From NCBI RefSeq assembly GCF_005298075.1, contig NZ_SZZH01000001.1, positions 682,001-746,000 on the forward strand: 64,000 nucleotides of DNA, written 5' to 3'. Shown here in pieces: positions 42,507 through 53,298 of the stretch; within the stretch, counting starts at the first letter, position 1, and every line of letters begins with the position of its first letter. A model generated the notes under the pieces. It was not told where the DNA came from and searched no databases. It saw only the letters and a list, made by a program, of their open reading frames with translations. Origin of the DNA: Nakamurella flava. GTDB lineage: Bacteria; Actinomycetota; Actinomycetes; Mycobacteriales; Nakamurellaceae. The translations under genes and the position numbers were made by a program.

Positions 42507-44237
42507 GTGACCACCAGGGGTCTTCGCCGTGCGGCGACCGGGGTGATGCTCGCCGCCGTCCTGTTCACCGGCGCCGTGTCCCCGGCCGGTGCCGTCCCGC
42601 CGCCGCCGGACAACCCGTCGGACGACCAGATCCAGCAGAGTCAGGACGACGCGGCCGCCCAGGCCGCCGAGGTCGGGCGGCTGGGCGGTCAGGTCACCCG
42701 CACCGAGGCCGACATCCAGCGGCTGCAGCAGGACATGGAGCTGAAGGCCGAGCTGGCCAACAAGGCCGCCGTCGACCTGCAGGTCGCGCAGGCCGACGCG
42801 GCGCAGGCCAGCGCGGCCGCCGCCCAGGCCCAGCAGGACGCCCAGGCCGCCGCGACCGCCGTCGACGACGCCAAGGCCAAGGCCAAGCAGTTCGCGGCCG
42901 CGTCGTTCCGGCAGGGATCGGTGGTCGGTTCGGTCGGGGCGCTGCTCGACGCCGGGAGCCCGACCGAGATCCTGCAGCGCCGGGAACTACTGGATCAGGT
43001 GTCGGCCAGCCAGCTCAACGCGATCAACCGGCTCGAGGTCAGCCGCAACCAGAAGACCAACTCGGACTCCGCGGCGCGCGCCGCCCTCGACGCGGCCACC
43101 GCCGCGCAGGGGCGGGCGGACGCGGCCAAGCAGACCGCCGACCAGGCCCAGCAGGCGGCGACCGCCGCCCTGTCGGCCGGCCAGGACCAGCTCGGACGGT
43201 TGCAGTCCCAGCTCACCGCCCAGCAGACGGCGTATCAGCAGGCGCTGGCCAACGCGCAGGGGCTGCAGAACCAGCGCGACCAGTACAACCAGTGGTTGGC
43301 GCAGAAGGCCGCGGAGGAAGAGGCCGCCCGCAAGGCGGCCGAGGAAGCCGCCCGGCTGGCCGCGGAAGAGGCTGCCCGGCAGGCGGCCGCCGCCGAGGCC
43401 GCCCGGCAGGCCGCTGCTCAGCAGGCCGCTGCGGACGCCGCTGCTGCTGCCGCCCAACAGGCTGCCGCCCAACAGGCCGCCGCTCAGCAGGCCGCCGCCC
43501 GACAGGCCGCCACGATCGAGAACGCCCGGCGAGCGCAGCCGACCAGCTCGGGCACCTACTACGCGGATTGCAATGCCGCGCGGGACGCCGGCGCCGCCCC
43601 GATCAACAAGGGGGAGCCTGGCTACCGCGCCGAACTGGACCCCAACGGCAACGGCGTGGCCTGCGACGGAGGGGCCGATTCCGGGTCGACCGCCGGTTCG
43701 GGGTCGGGTTCCACGACAGGTTCGGGGTCGGGTTCCGGTTCCGGTTCGAGCTCCGGTTCGTCCGGCAGTACCCGCACGGCGACCGTGTCCGCCGCCAGCT
43801 CCTCCTCACAGGGGCAGACCGTCGTCGCCGCGGCCAAGCGGTGGCTGGGCACGCAGTACGCCTGGGGCGGCGGCGATTCCGACGGTCCGACCCTCGGGAT
43901 CCGCGACGGCGGCGTGGCCGACCGCTACGGCGACTACAACAAGGTCGGGTTCGACTGCTCGGGTCTCGCGCTGTACGCCTGGGCCCAGGTCGGTGTGTAC
44001 CTCCCGCACTATTCCGGCTACCAGTACCAGGGGCAGCCGAAGGTGTCGCGGGGGGACCTGCAACCTGGCGACCTGGTCTTCTGGGCGTACAACACGTCCG
44101 ACCCCGGCACCATCCACCACGTCGCCATCTACCTGGGCGACAACCAGATCATCGAGGCGCCGAACTCCGGCTCCTACGTGCGGATCTCGTCGATGTACTG
44201 GGACGGCTACATCGGCGCGAGTCGCCCGGGTGGCTGA
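42507..44237 (+). CDS. Secreted NlpC/P60 peptidoglycan endopeptidase with coiled coil and excalibur domain
   Basis: 576 residues from a GTG after GAGGGGAACG. Signal peptide about 1-29 (VMLAAVLFTGAVSPAGA). Residues about 40-330 are a long Ala/Gln/Glu coiled coil like that of RipA/RipC. A Cys-paired excalibur Ca-binding module follows (YYADCNAARDAGAAPI with DPNGNGVACD, about 350-390), then a Ser/Gly linker, then NlpC/P60 (about 440-576): catalytic Cys in VGFDCSGLALYAW (about 484) and His in IHHVAIYLGDN. It hydrolyses stem peptides for cell separation. Its position before moxR parallels ripA/ripB (Rv1477/Rv1478). The excalibur domain between coil and enzyme is unusual. Confidence 0.9.
   Translation: MTTRGLRRAATGVMLAAVLFTGAVSPAGAVPPPPDNPSDDQIQQSQDDAAAQAAEVGRLGGQVTRTEADIQRLQQDMELKAELANKAAVDLQVAQADAAQASAAAAQAQQDAQAAATAVDDAKAKAKQFAAASFRQGSVVGSVGALLDAGSPTEILQRRELLDQVSASQLNAINRLEVSRNQKTNSDSAARAALDAATAAQGRADAAKQTADQAQQAATAALSAGQDQLGRLQSQLTAQQTAYQQALANAQGLQNQRDQYNQWLAQKAAEEEAARKAAEEAARLAAEEAARQAAAAEAARQAAAQQAAADAAAAAAQQAAAQQAAAQQAAARQAATIENARRAQPTSSGTYYADCNAARDAGAAPINKGEPGYRAELDPNGNGVACDGGADSGSTAGSGSGSTTGSGSGSGSGSSSGSSGSTRTATVSAASSSSQGQTVVAAAKRWLGTQYAWGGGDSDGPTLGIRDGGVADRYGDYNKVGFDCSGLALYAWAQVGVYLPHYSGYQYQGQPKVSRGDLQPGDLVFWAYNTSDPGTIHHVAIYLGDNQIIEAPNSGSYVRISSMYWDGYIGASRPGG
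43310..43520 (+). repeat. Ala/Gln repeat within the coiled coil of the NlpC/P60 gene
   Basis: Degenerate 9- to 15-base repeats encode AARQAA and AAQQAA units. They extend the coil and are likely length-variable. Confidence 0.6.
43676..43780 (+). repeat. Ser/Gly linker repeat in the NlpC/P60 gene
   Basis: Repeats of GGTTCGGGGTCGGGTTCC type encode an SGSGS linker of about 30 residues between the excalibur and NlpC/P60 domains. Confidence 0.65.
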
Positions 44238-44871
44238 TCCCGGCGCTGCGTCGCGTTCCGTCCCGGTCGCGGCGATCGTGGTGGCCGGCGGGGGCGGACG
44301 CCGGCTCGGTGGTCTGGACAAGCCCGGGCTGTCCCGCGCCGGGACGACCCTGCTGGACGTCGCGCTCGGGGCCGTCCGACCGGCCCGCGACGACGTGCTG
44401 GCCACCGCAGTGGTCGTCGTCGGCCCACCGCGGCCCGTGCCGGACGGTGTGGTCGCGGTCCGTGAGGACCCGCCGGGCGGAGGTCCGGCCGCCGCGGTGG
44501 CCGCCGGCGTCGCGGCCCTGACCCGCGTCGGTGCGCCGTCGGGGACCGATGGGCCGGTGGTGCTGCTGGCCGCCGATCTGCCCCGCCTCACGGCCGCCAC
44601 CGTCGGTCGACTGGTCCGGGCGCTGACGGACGAGCCGGGCGCGGGAGCCGCCGTCCTGGTCGACGACACCGGTCGGCGACAACTGCTGCTCGCGGCCTGG
44701 CGTGCGGGTGCGCTGCGCCGGGCGATCGACGTGCTCCCGGACGGCGGGCACGGCCGGCCGCTGCGGTCGCTGTACGACGGGGTCCCGGTCGTCGAGGTAC
44801 CCGGCCGGGACGACGAGTGGGCCGACGTCGACACCCCCGACGACCGTGACCGTTGGTGGCCGGCGGGGTGA
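44230..44871 (+). CDS. MobA-like nucleotidyltransferase (molybdenum cofactor guanylyltransferase family)
   Basis: 213 residues; the GTG lies inside the end of the NlpC/P60 gene (8-base overlap). The nucleotide-binding opening AIVVAGGGGRRLGGLDKPGL matches the family LAGG-x5-DK pattern, and VVLLAADLPRLTA supplies the metal-binding Asp. MobA attaches GMP to molybdopterin. No other molybdenum genes are in the window, so a different small NDP-transferase substrate remains possible. Confidence 0.78.
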   Translation: MADPGAASRSVPVAAIVVAGGGGRRLGGLDKPGLSRAGTTLLDVALGAVRPARDDVLATAVVVVGPPRPVPDGVVAVREDPPGGGPAAAVAAGVAALTRVGAPSGTDGPVVLLAADLPRLTAATVGRLVRALTDEPGAGAAVLVDDTGRRQLLLAAWRAGALRRAIDVLPDGGHGRPLRSLYDGVPVVEVPGRDDEWADVDTPDDRDRWWPAG

Positions 44872-45003
44872 ACCTGCGCCGCCGCGGAGGTGCAGCTGCG
44901 CGGGCCGGCGCCGCTCGTCGGCACAATGAGTCGGGGGAACCCGCCGCGTCATGGCGTCGCGCTCGGACCTGACCGTGCACACCGAAGTGGGGAGAACAGA
45001 CCG

Positions 45004-46044
45004 GTGACCACCCAGTCGACCGCAGGACCAACCGCGCAGCCCGGAGCCGACGGTCCGTCAATGTCGGACGCCCAACTGCTGGAACGCACGGTGTTCGAGG
45101 TCAAGCGGGTCATCGTCGGCCAGGACCGGCTGGTGGAGCGGATGCTGGTCGGCCTGCTGGCCAAGGGGCACCTGCTGATCGAAGGGGTCCCGGGGGTCGC
45201 CAAGACGCTGGCGGTCGAGACCTTCGCCCGGGTGGTGGGCGGCAGCTTCAATCGCATCCAGTTCACCCCCGACCTGGTGCCCTCCGACCTCCTCGGCACC
45301 CGGATCTACCGGGCCGGCCGTGAACAGTTCGACATCGAGATCGGCCCGGTCCGCGCCAATTTCGTGCTGACCGACGAGATCAACCGGGCGCCGGCCAAGG
45401 TGCAGTCGGCGCTGCTGGAGGTGATGGCCGAGCGGCACGTCTCGATCGGCGGCCAGACCTTCCCGATGCCCGAACCCTTCCTGGTGCTGGCCACCCAGAA
45501 CCCCATCGAGAACGAGGGGGTCTACCCGTTGCCCGAGGCGCAGCGGGACCGTTTCCTGTTCAAGCTGCTGGTCGACTACCCGCAGCCGGAGGAGGAACGG
45601 GAGATCGTGTACCGGATGGGCGTCGCGCCGCCCGTCGCCCAGCAGGTCCTGCCACTGGCCGAACTGGTCCGCCTGCAGCAGGTGGCGGCCAACGTCTTCG
45701 TGCACCACGCCCTGGTCGACTACGTCGTGCGCCTGGTCTTCGCCAGCCGCGCCCCGCGGGAGCACGGCCTGGACGACGTCGCCGGCTGGCTGGCGTACGG
45801 GGCCTCGCCGCGGGCCTCGCTCGGCATGATCGCCGCCTCCCGGGCCCTGGCGCTGGTCCGCGGCCGGGACTTCGTCGTCCCCCAGGACGTGCTGGACGTC
45901 GCCGGCGACGTGCTCCGGCACCGGCTGGTGTTGTCCTACGACGCGCTGGCCGACGGTGTCGCCGTCGAGACCGTGCTGGCCCGCCTGCTGCAGGCGGTGC
46001 CGTTGCCGCAGGTCAGCCCGTACCCGGGAGCGAGCGCCGCGTGA
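45004..46044 (+). CDS. moxR: MoxR-type AAA+ ATPase
   Basis: 346 residues from the GTG after GGGGAGAACAGACC. Walker A GVPGVAKT (about 62-69), Walker B FVLTDEINRAPAK, sensor 1 LVLATQNPIENEG, and the C-terminal lid. MoxR ATPases act as chaperones that work with VWA-domain partners; DUF58 and VWA genes follow with four-base overlaps. Corresponds in position to M. tuberculosis Rv1479. A Ser/Thr/Gln-rich 20-residue start precedes the conserved part. Confidence 0.92.
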   Translation: MTTQSTAGPTAQPGADGPSMSDAQLLERTVFEVKRVIVGQDRLVERMLVGLLAKGHLLIEGVPGVAKTLAVETFARVVGGSFNRIQFTPDLVPSDLLGTRIYRAGREQFDIEIGPVRANFVLTDEINRAPAKVQSALLEVMAERHVSIGGQTFPMPEPFLVLATQNPIENEGVYPLPEAQRDRFLFKLLVDYPQPEEEREIVYRMGVAPPVAQQVLPLAELVRLQQVAANVFVHHALVDYVVRLVFASRAPREHGLDDVAGWLAYGASPRASLGMIAASRALALVRGRDFVVPQDVLDVAGDVLRHRLVLSYDALADGVAVETVLARLLQAVPLPQVSPYPGASAA

Positions 46045-47023
46045 CCACGCCGGCGCACGTCCCCGGCACCGCCGACCCCGCTCAGGTGCAGGCTGCGTTG
46101 CGGACGCTGGAGCTGACGGTGCGGCGTCGGCTCGACGGGTTGCTGCAGGGCAACCACCTGGGCCTGGTTCCCGGGCCGGGGACCGAACCGGGGGAGGCCC
46201 GGCCGTACGACGCCGGGGACGACGTGCGGCGGATGGACTGGTCGGTGACGGCCCGGACGACGCAGGCGCACATCCGGCAGTCCGTGGCCGACCGGGAACT
46301 GGAGACGTGGGTGGTCGCCGACCTGTCGGCGTCGCTGGATTTCGGGACCACCGGTTGCGAGAAACGGGACCTGGTGGTCGCGGCCACCGCGGCCATCGGG
46401 CACCTGACGCGTGGCGGGGGCAACCGGATCGGCGCGGTCGTCGCCACCGGGGATGGCATCGTCCGGGTCCCGGCCCGGGGCGGTCGCGCCCACCTGACCC
46501 ACCTGTTGCGGACGCTGGCCCTGACTCCCCGGGCGGCCGCCGGTCCCGTCGGTGCCGAGGCCCGACCGGATCTGGCCGCGGCGGTGGAGTCGCTGCGCCG
46601 CCCGCCCCGGCGGCGCGGGCTGGCCGTGGTGCTGTCGGACTTCATCGGACCGTTGGACTGGGAACGTTCGCTGCGCGCCATCGGCGGGCGGCACGAGCTG
46701 CTCGCCGTGGAGGTGCTGGACCCGCGGGACGTCGAACTCCCGGCGGTCGGCGGCGTCACCCTGATCGACCCGGAGACCGGCCGGACCCGCCAGGTGTCCA
46801 CCACCCCGCGGTTGCGGGCCGACTTCGCCGCGGCCGCCCAGGAGCACCGTGACGCGGTGGCCGCGGCGCTGCGCCGCTGTGGGGCCGGGCACCTGGTGCT
46901 GCGCACCGACCGGGACTGGATCGCCGACGTGGTCCGGTTCGTCGTGGCCCGCAAACGTGGTGTGCCGCAGACGGTTCGGGCCACCCCGGCCGATTCGGCG
47001 GTGGGCGGTATGGGGGTGGCGCG

Positions 47024-47027
<4 letters not shown>
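46041..47027 (+). CDS. DUF58 domain protein, MoxR partner
   Basis: 328 residues; GTG overlaps the moxR stop (GTGA). The DUF58 hallmark PYDAGDDVRRMDWSVTARTT lies near residue 55, followed by a VWA-like region (TWVVADLSASLDFG). Soluble. The family has a VWA-related fold and always travels with MoxR. Corresponds to Rv1480. Overlaps the next gene by four bases. Confidence 0.9.
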
Positions 47028-48836
<1,809 letters not shown>

Positions 48837-48918
48837 CCCTCGCCCTCCCCGCGTTCCCGGCGAGCCGGCGCACCGCGGACCCGACCTTCCCAGAACCCAG
48901 TCAAGGAGAACACCCCAC

Positions 48919-49725
48919 ATGACGTCATCGCTCGGCAGCGGGCTGCTGGCCGGTAAGAACCTGCTGATCACCGGTGTGATCACCGAGGCCTCGATGGCCT
49001 TCCACACCGCCCGGCTGGCCCAGGAGCAGGGCGCCTCGGTGGTGCTGACCGGTTACGGCCGGTTGTCCCTGGTGGAGCGGATCGCCAAGCGCCTGCCGCA
49101 GGAGGCCCCGGTCGTCGAGCTCGACGTCACCGACAAGTCCCAGCTCGACTCGCTGGCCGACCGGGTCGCCCCGTTCGCTCCGCGGCTGGACGGCGTCCTG
49201 CACTCCATCGGTTTCGCCCCCGCGTCCGCGCTCGGCGGTGACTTCCTGGACTGCCCCTGGGAGGACGTCGCCACGACGGTCCACACCTCGGCGTACTCCA
49301 TGAAGTCGCTGGCCGTCGCGTCGCTCCCGTTGATGACCTCCGGCGGCAGCATCGTGGGCCTGGACTTCGACGCCCGCCAGGCCTGGCCGGCGTACGACTG
49401 GATGGGCGTGGCCAAGGCCGCCCTGGAATCCGTGACCCGTTATCTCGCGCGCGATCTCGGACCGAAGGGCATCCGGGTCAACCTGGTCTCGGCCGGCCCG
49501 ATCCGGACGATGGCCGCCAAGTCGATTCCCGGGTTCGCCGACCTGGAGAACGGCTGGACGAGCCGGGCGCCGCTGGGCTGGGACACCTCCGACCCGACGC
49601 CGGTCGCCCGGGCGGCCGTCGCCCTGCTGTCCGATCTCTTCCCGGCGACCAGCGGATCCATGGTCATGGTCGACGGCGGGTTCCACGCCCTCGGCTTCGG
49701 GACCAAGGAAGTGGCCGGCGGCTGA
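48919..49725 (+). CDS. fabI: Enoyl-ACP reductase FabI/InhA
   Basis: 268 residues from the ATG after AAGGAGAACACCCCAC. InhA-like throughout: NLLITGVITEASMAFHTARL cofactor loop, GVLHSIGFAP (equivalent of InhA Ser94), and AYDWMGVAKAAL with the catalytic Tyr and Lys separated by six residues, as in classical enoyl reductases. It performs the last step of the FAS-II elongation cycle using NADH. The length matches InhA (269). InhA-type residues suggest that it belongs to the isoniazid/triclosan target family. Confidence 0.95.
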   Translation: MTSSLGSGLLAGKNLLITGVITEASMAFHTARLAQEQGASVVLTGYGRLSLVERIAKRLPQEAPVVELDVTDKSQLDSLADRVAPFAPRLDGVLHSIGFAPASALGGDFLDCPWEDVATTVHTSAYSMKSLAVASLPLMTSGGSIVGLDFDARQAWPAYDWMGVAKAALESVTRYLARDLGPKGIRVNLVSAGPIRTMAAKSIPGFADLENGWTSRAPLGWDTSDPTPVARAAVALLSDLFPATSGSMVMVDGGFHALGFGTKEVAGG

Positions 49726-49770
49726 TCGCCGCGGGGTGATCGGCCGGCCGGCATCACCGCCGGTGGTCGG

Positions 49771-51147
49771 TCACCCCTCGCCTCGACTCCCGAGGGCGGC
49801 GGCGGCCAGTGGGCGGGCGTCCGGCTCACCGGTGTCGCCGATGGCCCGCTCGATCACGAACCGGTCGATCTCCGACGCGGGAACCGGACGGGCCCAGAAC
49901 GACCCCTGGGCGTAGTCCGCGCCCATCGTCCGGGCCAGTTCCGCGGTCCGCGCGGACCGCACCCCGCCTACGGTCGTGCGGAGTTCCATGGCCCGGGCGA
50001 GGTCGATGACGCCGCTCGCGAGGGCATCGCCCACCGGTGTCCCGAGGGCGGCGGTCAGTGAGGCGTCGATCTTGACCCCGTCGACGGGGAGCCACAGCAG
50101 CTGGTCCAGCGCCGTCCAGCCGGTGCCGTAGTCCTGCAGCAGGATGCCGAATCCCAGGTCGCGCAGGTCGGTCGCCGCGTTGATGGCATTCGTCGCGGTC
50201 GGGCTCCACTGGTACGACTCGGTGAGCAGCAGGTTGAGGTAGATCGGCGAGATGCCGGCCGCCTCGACCACCTCCTCGAACAGCGACAGGCAGTCCGGGC
50301 GGGCGAGCACCCGGGCCGACAGCGGCACCGTCAGTTGCAGACGGGGCCATGTGCGGTGCCAACGTGTGAGGTCGACCATCGCCCGCCGGAGGACGGCGAG
50401 GTCCAGATCGACGAGCACGTCGGTGTCCCGGGCGGCCGGCACCAGCCAGCGGGCGTCGTCGACGGGCCGACCCGGGGGGACCCAACGGGACACCACCTCG
50501 TAGGCGCGCACCCGGTCCGATTGCAGGTCGACGACCGGCTGGTAGTGCGGTTCGATCAGGTCGTCGCGGACCGCCGCGGCCAGTCGGTCGAGCGCATCGG
50601 CGCCCAGGCGGCTCGCCCGGGACCCGGCGGTGACGGAGCTCGGCCCGCGGGACTGCTCCCGCATCCGCCGCATGACCTCCAGCACCCGCTCGACGACGAC
50701 CGCGAAGTCGGTCAGCCGGGCCACGTGATGGGGTTCGACCTCCCGCGCCTGGACGTCGGTGACGCAGACCGCGCCGATGACGTCGTTCTCCCGCCCACGG
50801 AGCGGCACGCCGAGATAGGCACCGATGCTCCCGGACACGACGTCGGGGAAGTCCGAGTAATACGGGTCGTTGACGGCGTCGGGGACCTCGACCGGGCCGC
50901 CGGTCTCGACCACGGTGTCGCAGAAGGCCACGGACCGGGGGATGGACGGTACCGGCCCCGCCCCGACCAGACCGATCGTGTGCTGTGTGTCGGCGTCCAG
51001 GATGTTGATGCGGACGGTCGGAAACTCCATGGCCCGGGCGATGAGGGCCAGGGTCTTCTCGAGGCGCCGGGGCAGCGCATCGTCCTCGAAGAGGTACTGG
51101 CGCGCCGAGGCGGCGCGGGCGAGGGCCGTGTCCTCCGGTTCCGACAT
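49771..51147 (-). CDS. GAF plus degenerate EAL domain protein (copy 1)
   Basis: 458 residues from a leaderless-type ATG. GAF domain about 25-160 (SGSIGAYLGVPLRGRENDVI); EAL-like domain about 190-430. The first catalytic Glu survives (YEVVSRW, E217) and the Lys in VKIDAS (K359) too, but the Asn of the NLS motif is replaced (PLS), EITES reads LLTES, the metal pair DDFGTG reads QDYGTG (Q338), and the AEGVE Glu is lost (VGGVRS). It is therefore unlikely to hydrolyse c-di-GMP and may be a binding or protein-interaction module. A close paralogue lies at 54181-55515. Confidence 0.82.
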   Translation of the reverse strand: MSEPEDTALARAASARQYLFEDDALPRRLEKTLALIARAMEFPTVRINILDADTQHTIGLVGAGPVPSIPRSVAFCDTVVETGGPVEVPDAVNDPYYSDFPDVVSGSIGAYLGVPLRGRENDVIGAVCVTDVQAREVEPHHVARLTDFAVVVERVLEVMRRMREQSRGPSSVTAGSRASRLGADALDRLAAAVRDDLIEPHYQPVVDLQSDRVRAYEVVSRWVPPGRPVDDARWLVPAARDTDVLVDLDLAVLRRAMVDLTRWHRTWPRLQLTVPLSARVLARPDCLSLFEEVVEAAGISPIYLNLLLTESYQWSPTATNAINAATDLRDLGFGILLQDYGTGWTALDQLLWLPVDGVKIDASLTAALGTPVGDALASGVIDLARAMELRTTVGGVRSARTAELARTMGADYAQGSFWARPVPASEIDRFVIERAIGDTGEPDARPLAAAALGSRGEG

Positions 51148-51153
51148 GCGGTC

Positions 51154-51159
51154 AGCTTA
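51154..51159 (-). promoter_or_regulatory. -10 hexamer of the GAF-EAL copy 1 promoter
   Basis: TAAGCT on the minus strand, six bases before the ATG. AGTAACTTTC (51177-51186) lies 17 bases further upstream, where a -35 would be. Confidence 0.5.
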
Positions 51160-51181
51160 GTGACTGATTGCGCCTGGAAAG

Positions 51182-52366
51182 TTACTCGAAGTGACGGTTT
51201 TCGCGAGCCGGCTGGCGGGGCAGGGCGGCGGCCGGAGCGGCCGGCAGGATGCCGCCGCGCCGAAGGGAATCCAGCAGACCGTTGCCGTCTGCTGCCGTGA
51301 CCCAGGGCACCGCAGCCGGGGCGACCGTCGATCCAGCGGGTGGGGCGGTGCCCCGCCGGGAACCGGCCCGCTCGGGATGCCCGGCCAGCACCTGCTCGAC
51401 CTTGCTCAGCCGGCGGACGGCCACCGCGGCGACGTGATCGGGGTGCTCGTCGGCGAAGTCGGCATACAGCGCGGGATCGTGCTGCCCGTCGTCCCCGACC
51501 AGCAGCCACCGCACCTGGGGCAGCTCACGGGCCAGCCGGCGCAGCGCGGTCGCCTTGTGCTCCCGGCCGGATCGGAACCACCCGGTGTTGGTCGGACCCC
51601 AGTCGGTCATCAGCATCGGACCCGGCCGGAGCCGGTGCCGGCGCAGGAACGAGGACAGCGCCGGGACGACGTTCCACGGACCGGTCGACAGGTAGACCAC
51701 CAGTGCGGGCTCACCGCCCGCGGCGGCCACGGCGGCCTGCAGGCGATCCATGCCGGGCACGGCGACCCGGGCGGATTCCCGCAGCACGAACGTGTTCCAC
51801 AGCGCGAGCAGCGGGCGGGGCAGATGCGTGATCAGGACGGTGTCGTCGATGTCGCTGAGCAGCCCGATCTGCGGACGGCGGTCGGCGATCGTGACCTCGG
51901 TGGTCGCGCGGCCGCCGTCCGGCGGGGTCGGCGCATCGGGATGGGTGGCCGGCCGGGGCGAGCGGGGCACCGTCAGGGTGATCGGGTGGCGGCCCGCCGG
52001 CAGCGTCGCCGGCAGCACCGCGTCGACGTAGCCGCCGCGGCCGGAGCGCACGGTGAGGGCGCTCTCCGCCCCGGGCCACCACACCTGCACCGGGACGTCG
52101 GGCACCGGGCAGGTCAGGAACCGGCGCCACCCGCGCAGATCGGTGTCGTCGTCGGCGCGCCGGGACGGCGGGGCCCACAGCACGCGGCCGAGCACCCGGG
52201 CCCATCCCTGCGGATCCGACTGCCCGTACCCCGGGTAAGCCAGCACTGTCGGGTGCCACTGCAGCCGGCGCAGCACCGCACCCGTGAGCCGGTTCAGACC
52301 GTCGGAGACCCGCGCGGCCAGGTGCGGTCGGGCCGCCCCCATCGGCCGTTCGGGAGTGACGTTCAC
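51182..52366 (-). CDS. App1-type (DUF2183) phosphatidate phosphatase-like protein
   Basis: 394 residues from a GTG that overlaps the upstream gene's stop (GTGA). The N-terminal half has a beta-sandwich-like region (about 85-165); the catalytic HAD-type motif SDIDDTV is at about 171-177, followed by WLLVGDDGQHDPALYADFA. Yeast App1 is a phosphatidate phosphatase that binds actin patches; bacterial members are uncharacterised. No signal peptide is evident. Its C-terminal coding end comes within 35 bases of the start of GAF-EAL copy 1, so its transcript may run into that gene. Confidence 0.82.
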   Translation of the reverse strand: MNVTPERPMGAARPHLAARVSDGLNRLTGAVLRRLQWHPTVLAYPGYGQSDPQGWARVLGRVLWAPPSRRADDDTDLRGWRRFLTCPVPDVPVQVWWPGAESALTVRSGRGGYVDAVLPATLPAGRHPITLTVPRSPRPATHPDAPTPPDGGRATTEVTIADRRPQIGLLSDIDDTVLITHLPRPLLALWNTFVLRESARVAVPGMDRLQAAVAAAGGEPALVVYLSTGPWNVVPALSSFLRRHRLRPGPMLMTDWGPTNTGWFRSGREHKATALRRLARELPQVRWLLVGDDGQHDPALYADFADEHPDHVAAVAVRRLSKVEQVLAGHPERAGSRRGTAPPAGSTVAPAAVPWVTAADGNGLLDSLRRGGILPAAPAAALPRQPARENRHFE

Positions 52367-53205
52367 CGCCGAGGAACCGAACGCCGGGGCATCGCACGGC
52401 CGTCGGTCCGCGTCAGCGCCCTCACCGCGGTGGCCACGGCGGCCCGTCGGGCCTGCGCGACGGCGTCGACCAACGGCCGCAGGGCGTCGTCGACCCGGGC
52501 GACCTGACCGCTGGTCACCGCGGCGGTCTCCTGACCGGCGGCCACGGTCAGCAGGGCATGCAGGGAGATGCTGGTGGCCAGCAGGTTGCTCGCCGCCGAC
52601 GGCGTCCCCGGCGGGGTGTGGACAGCCTCGAGCAGCATGATCCGGCGGACCTGTTCACGGGCCTGGTCCGACCCCCGCGCGACGTCCAGAGCGGTCAGCA
52701 GCCGGGTCGCCCGCGTCATCGCCTCGTCGAGGACGTCGTGGGCCACCGGGATGTCCAGCGGTGTCGTTCCGCCGGCGGCCGGTCCGTGTCCGGTCGGTCC
52801 GTCGAAGATCCGCCACTGCCCGGCACCGGGGATGAGCAGGAGCCCACTGTCGGGCAGCCGGACCGCGGCGCCGCTGTCCAGTCCGGCCACCGCCGCCGCC
52901 CCGCCCGGGGGCAGACCGCGCAGGTCGCCGGGGCGGGGGAGCAGCAACTCGGGGGCCCCACCAGAGCGCAGCAGCGGCAGCAGCGCTGCGGTACCGGCAC
53001 TCGCCGACCCGGGACCCGGCAACCCGGTGATCTCCGCGACCGTGGCCGTGGCCGCCCGGGCGCCGGCGCGGTGGTCCGGATCGTCGATCGCATCAAGGAC
53101 GTCGTCGGCGCTGGCCCCGCCCTGCCAGGCCGCGGCCCACAGCGTCAGGGTGGTCGCGGCACGCACGGTGCCGGCGGCGACCGGACCGGGTGGCTCGACG
53201 GACAT
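52363..53205 (-). CDS. Hypothetical protein co-translated with the App1-like gene
   Basis: 280 residues from a leaderless-type ATG. Rich in Ala, Gly, Pro and Leu; no membrane span or signal peptide. A helical C-terminal half (VRRIMLLEAVHTPPG and SISLHALLTVAAGQETAAVT) contrasts with a beta-rich middle (LLLIPGAGQWRIFDG). I recognise no family. The four-base overlap with the App1-like gene and shared promoter argue for a functional link. It is divergent from DUF3097 across 93 bases. Confidence 0.65.
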   Translation of the reverse strand: MSVEPPGPVAAGTVRAATTLTLWAAAWQGGASADDVLDAIDDPDHRAGARAATATVAEITGLPGPGSASAGTAALLPLLRSGGAPELLLPRPGDLRGLPPGGAAAVAGLDSGAAVRLPDSGLLLIPGAGQWRIFDGPTGHGPAAGGTTPLDIPVAHDVLDEAMTRATRLLTALDVARGSDQAREQVRRIMLLEAVHTPPGTPSAASNLLATSISLHALLTVAAGQETAAVTSGQVARVDDALRPLVDAVAQARRAAVATAVRALTRTDGRAMPRRSVPRR

Positions 53206-53211
53206 GGCGAC

Positions 53212-53217
53212 ACCGTA
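53212..53217 (-). promoter_or_regulatory. -10 hexamer of the hypothetical-app1 operon
   Basis: TACGGT on the minus strand, six bases before the ATG at 53205. Confidence 0.5.
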
Positions 53218-53284
53218 CGTCAGAGCCGAGGGGCCCTCGCCTCGCGACCATCGTGGCGTCCGGGGCACCGGAGCGGCCGGCCGG

Positions 53285-53290
53285 TAGCGT
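53285..53290 (+). promoter_or_regulatory. -10 hexamer of a leaderless DUF3097 promoter
   Basis: TAGCGT eight bases before the GTG at 53299, which fixes the start of an otherwise much longer open frame. Confidence 0.5.
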
Positions 53291-53298
53291 GCCCAGTC

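Noticed and set aside
49726-49770. Convergent terminator between fabI and GAF-EAL copy 1
   Set aside because: GGTGAT and ATCACC can pair, but the interior is a self-complementary GGCC run that does not extend the stem, so the hairpin is weak.
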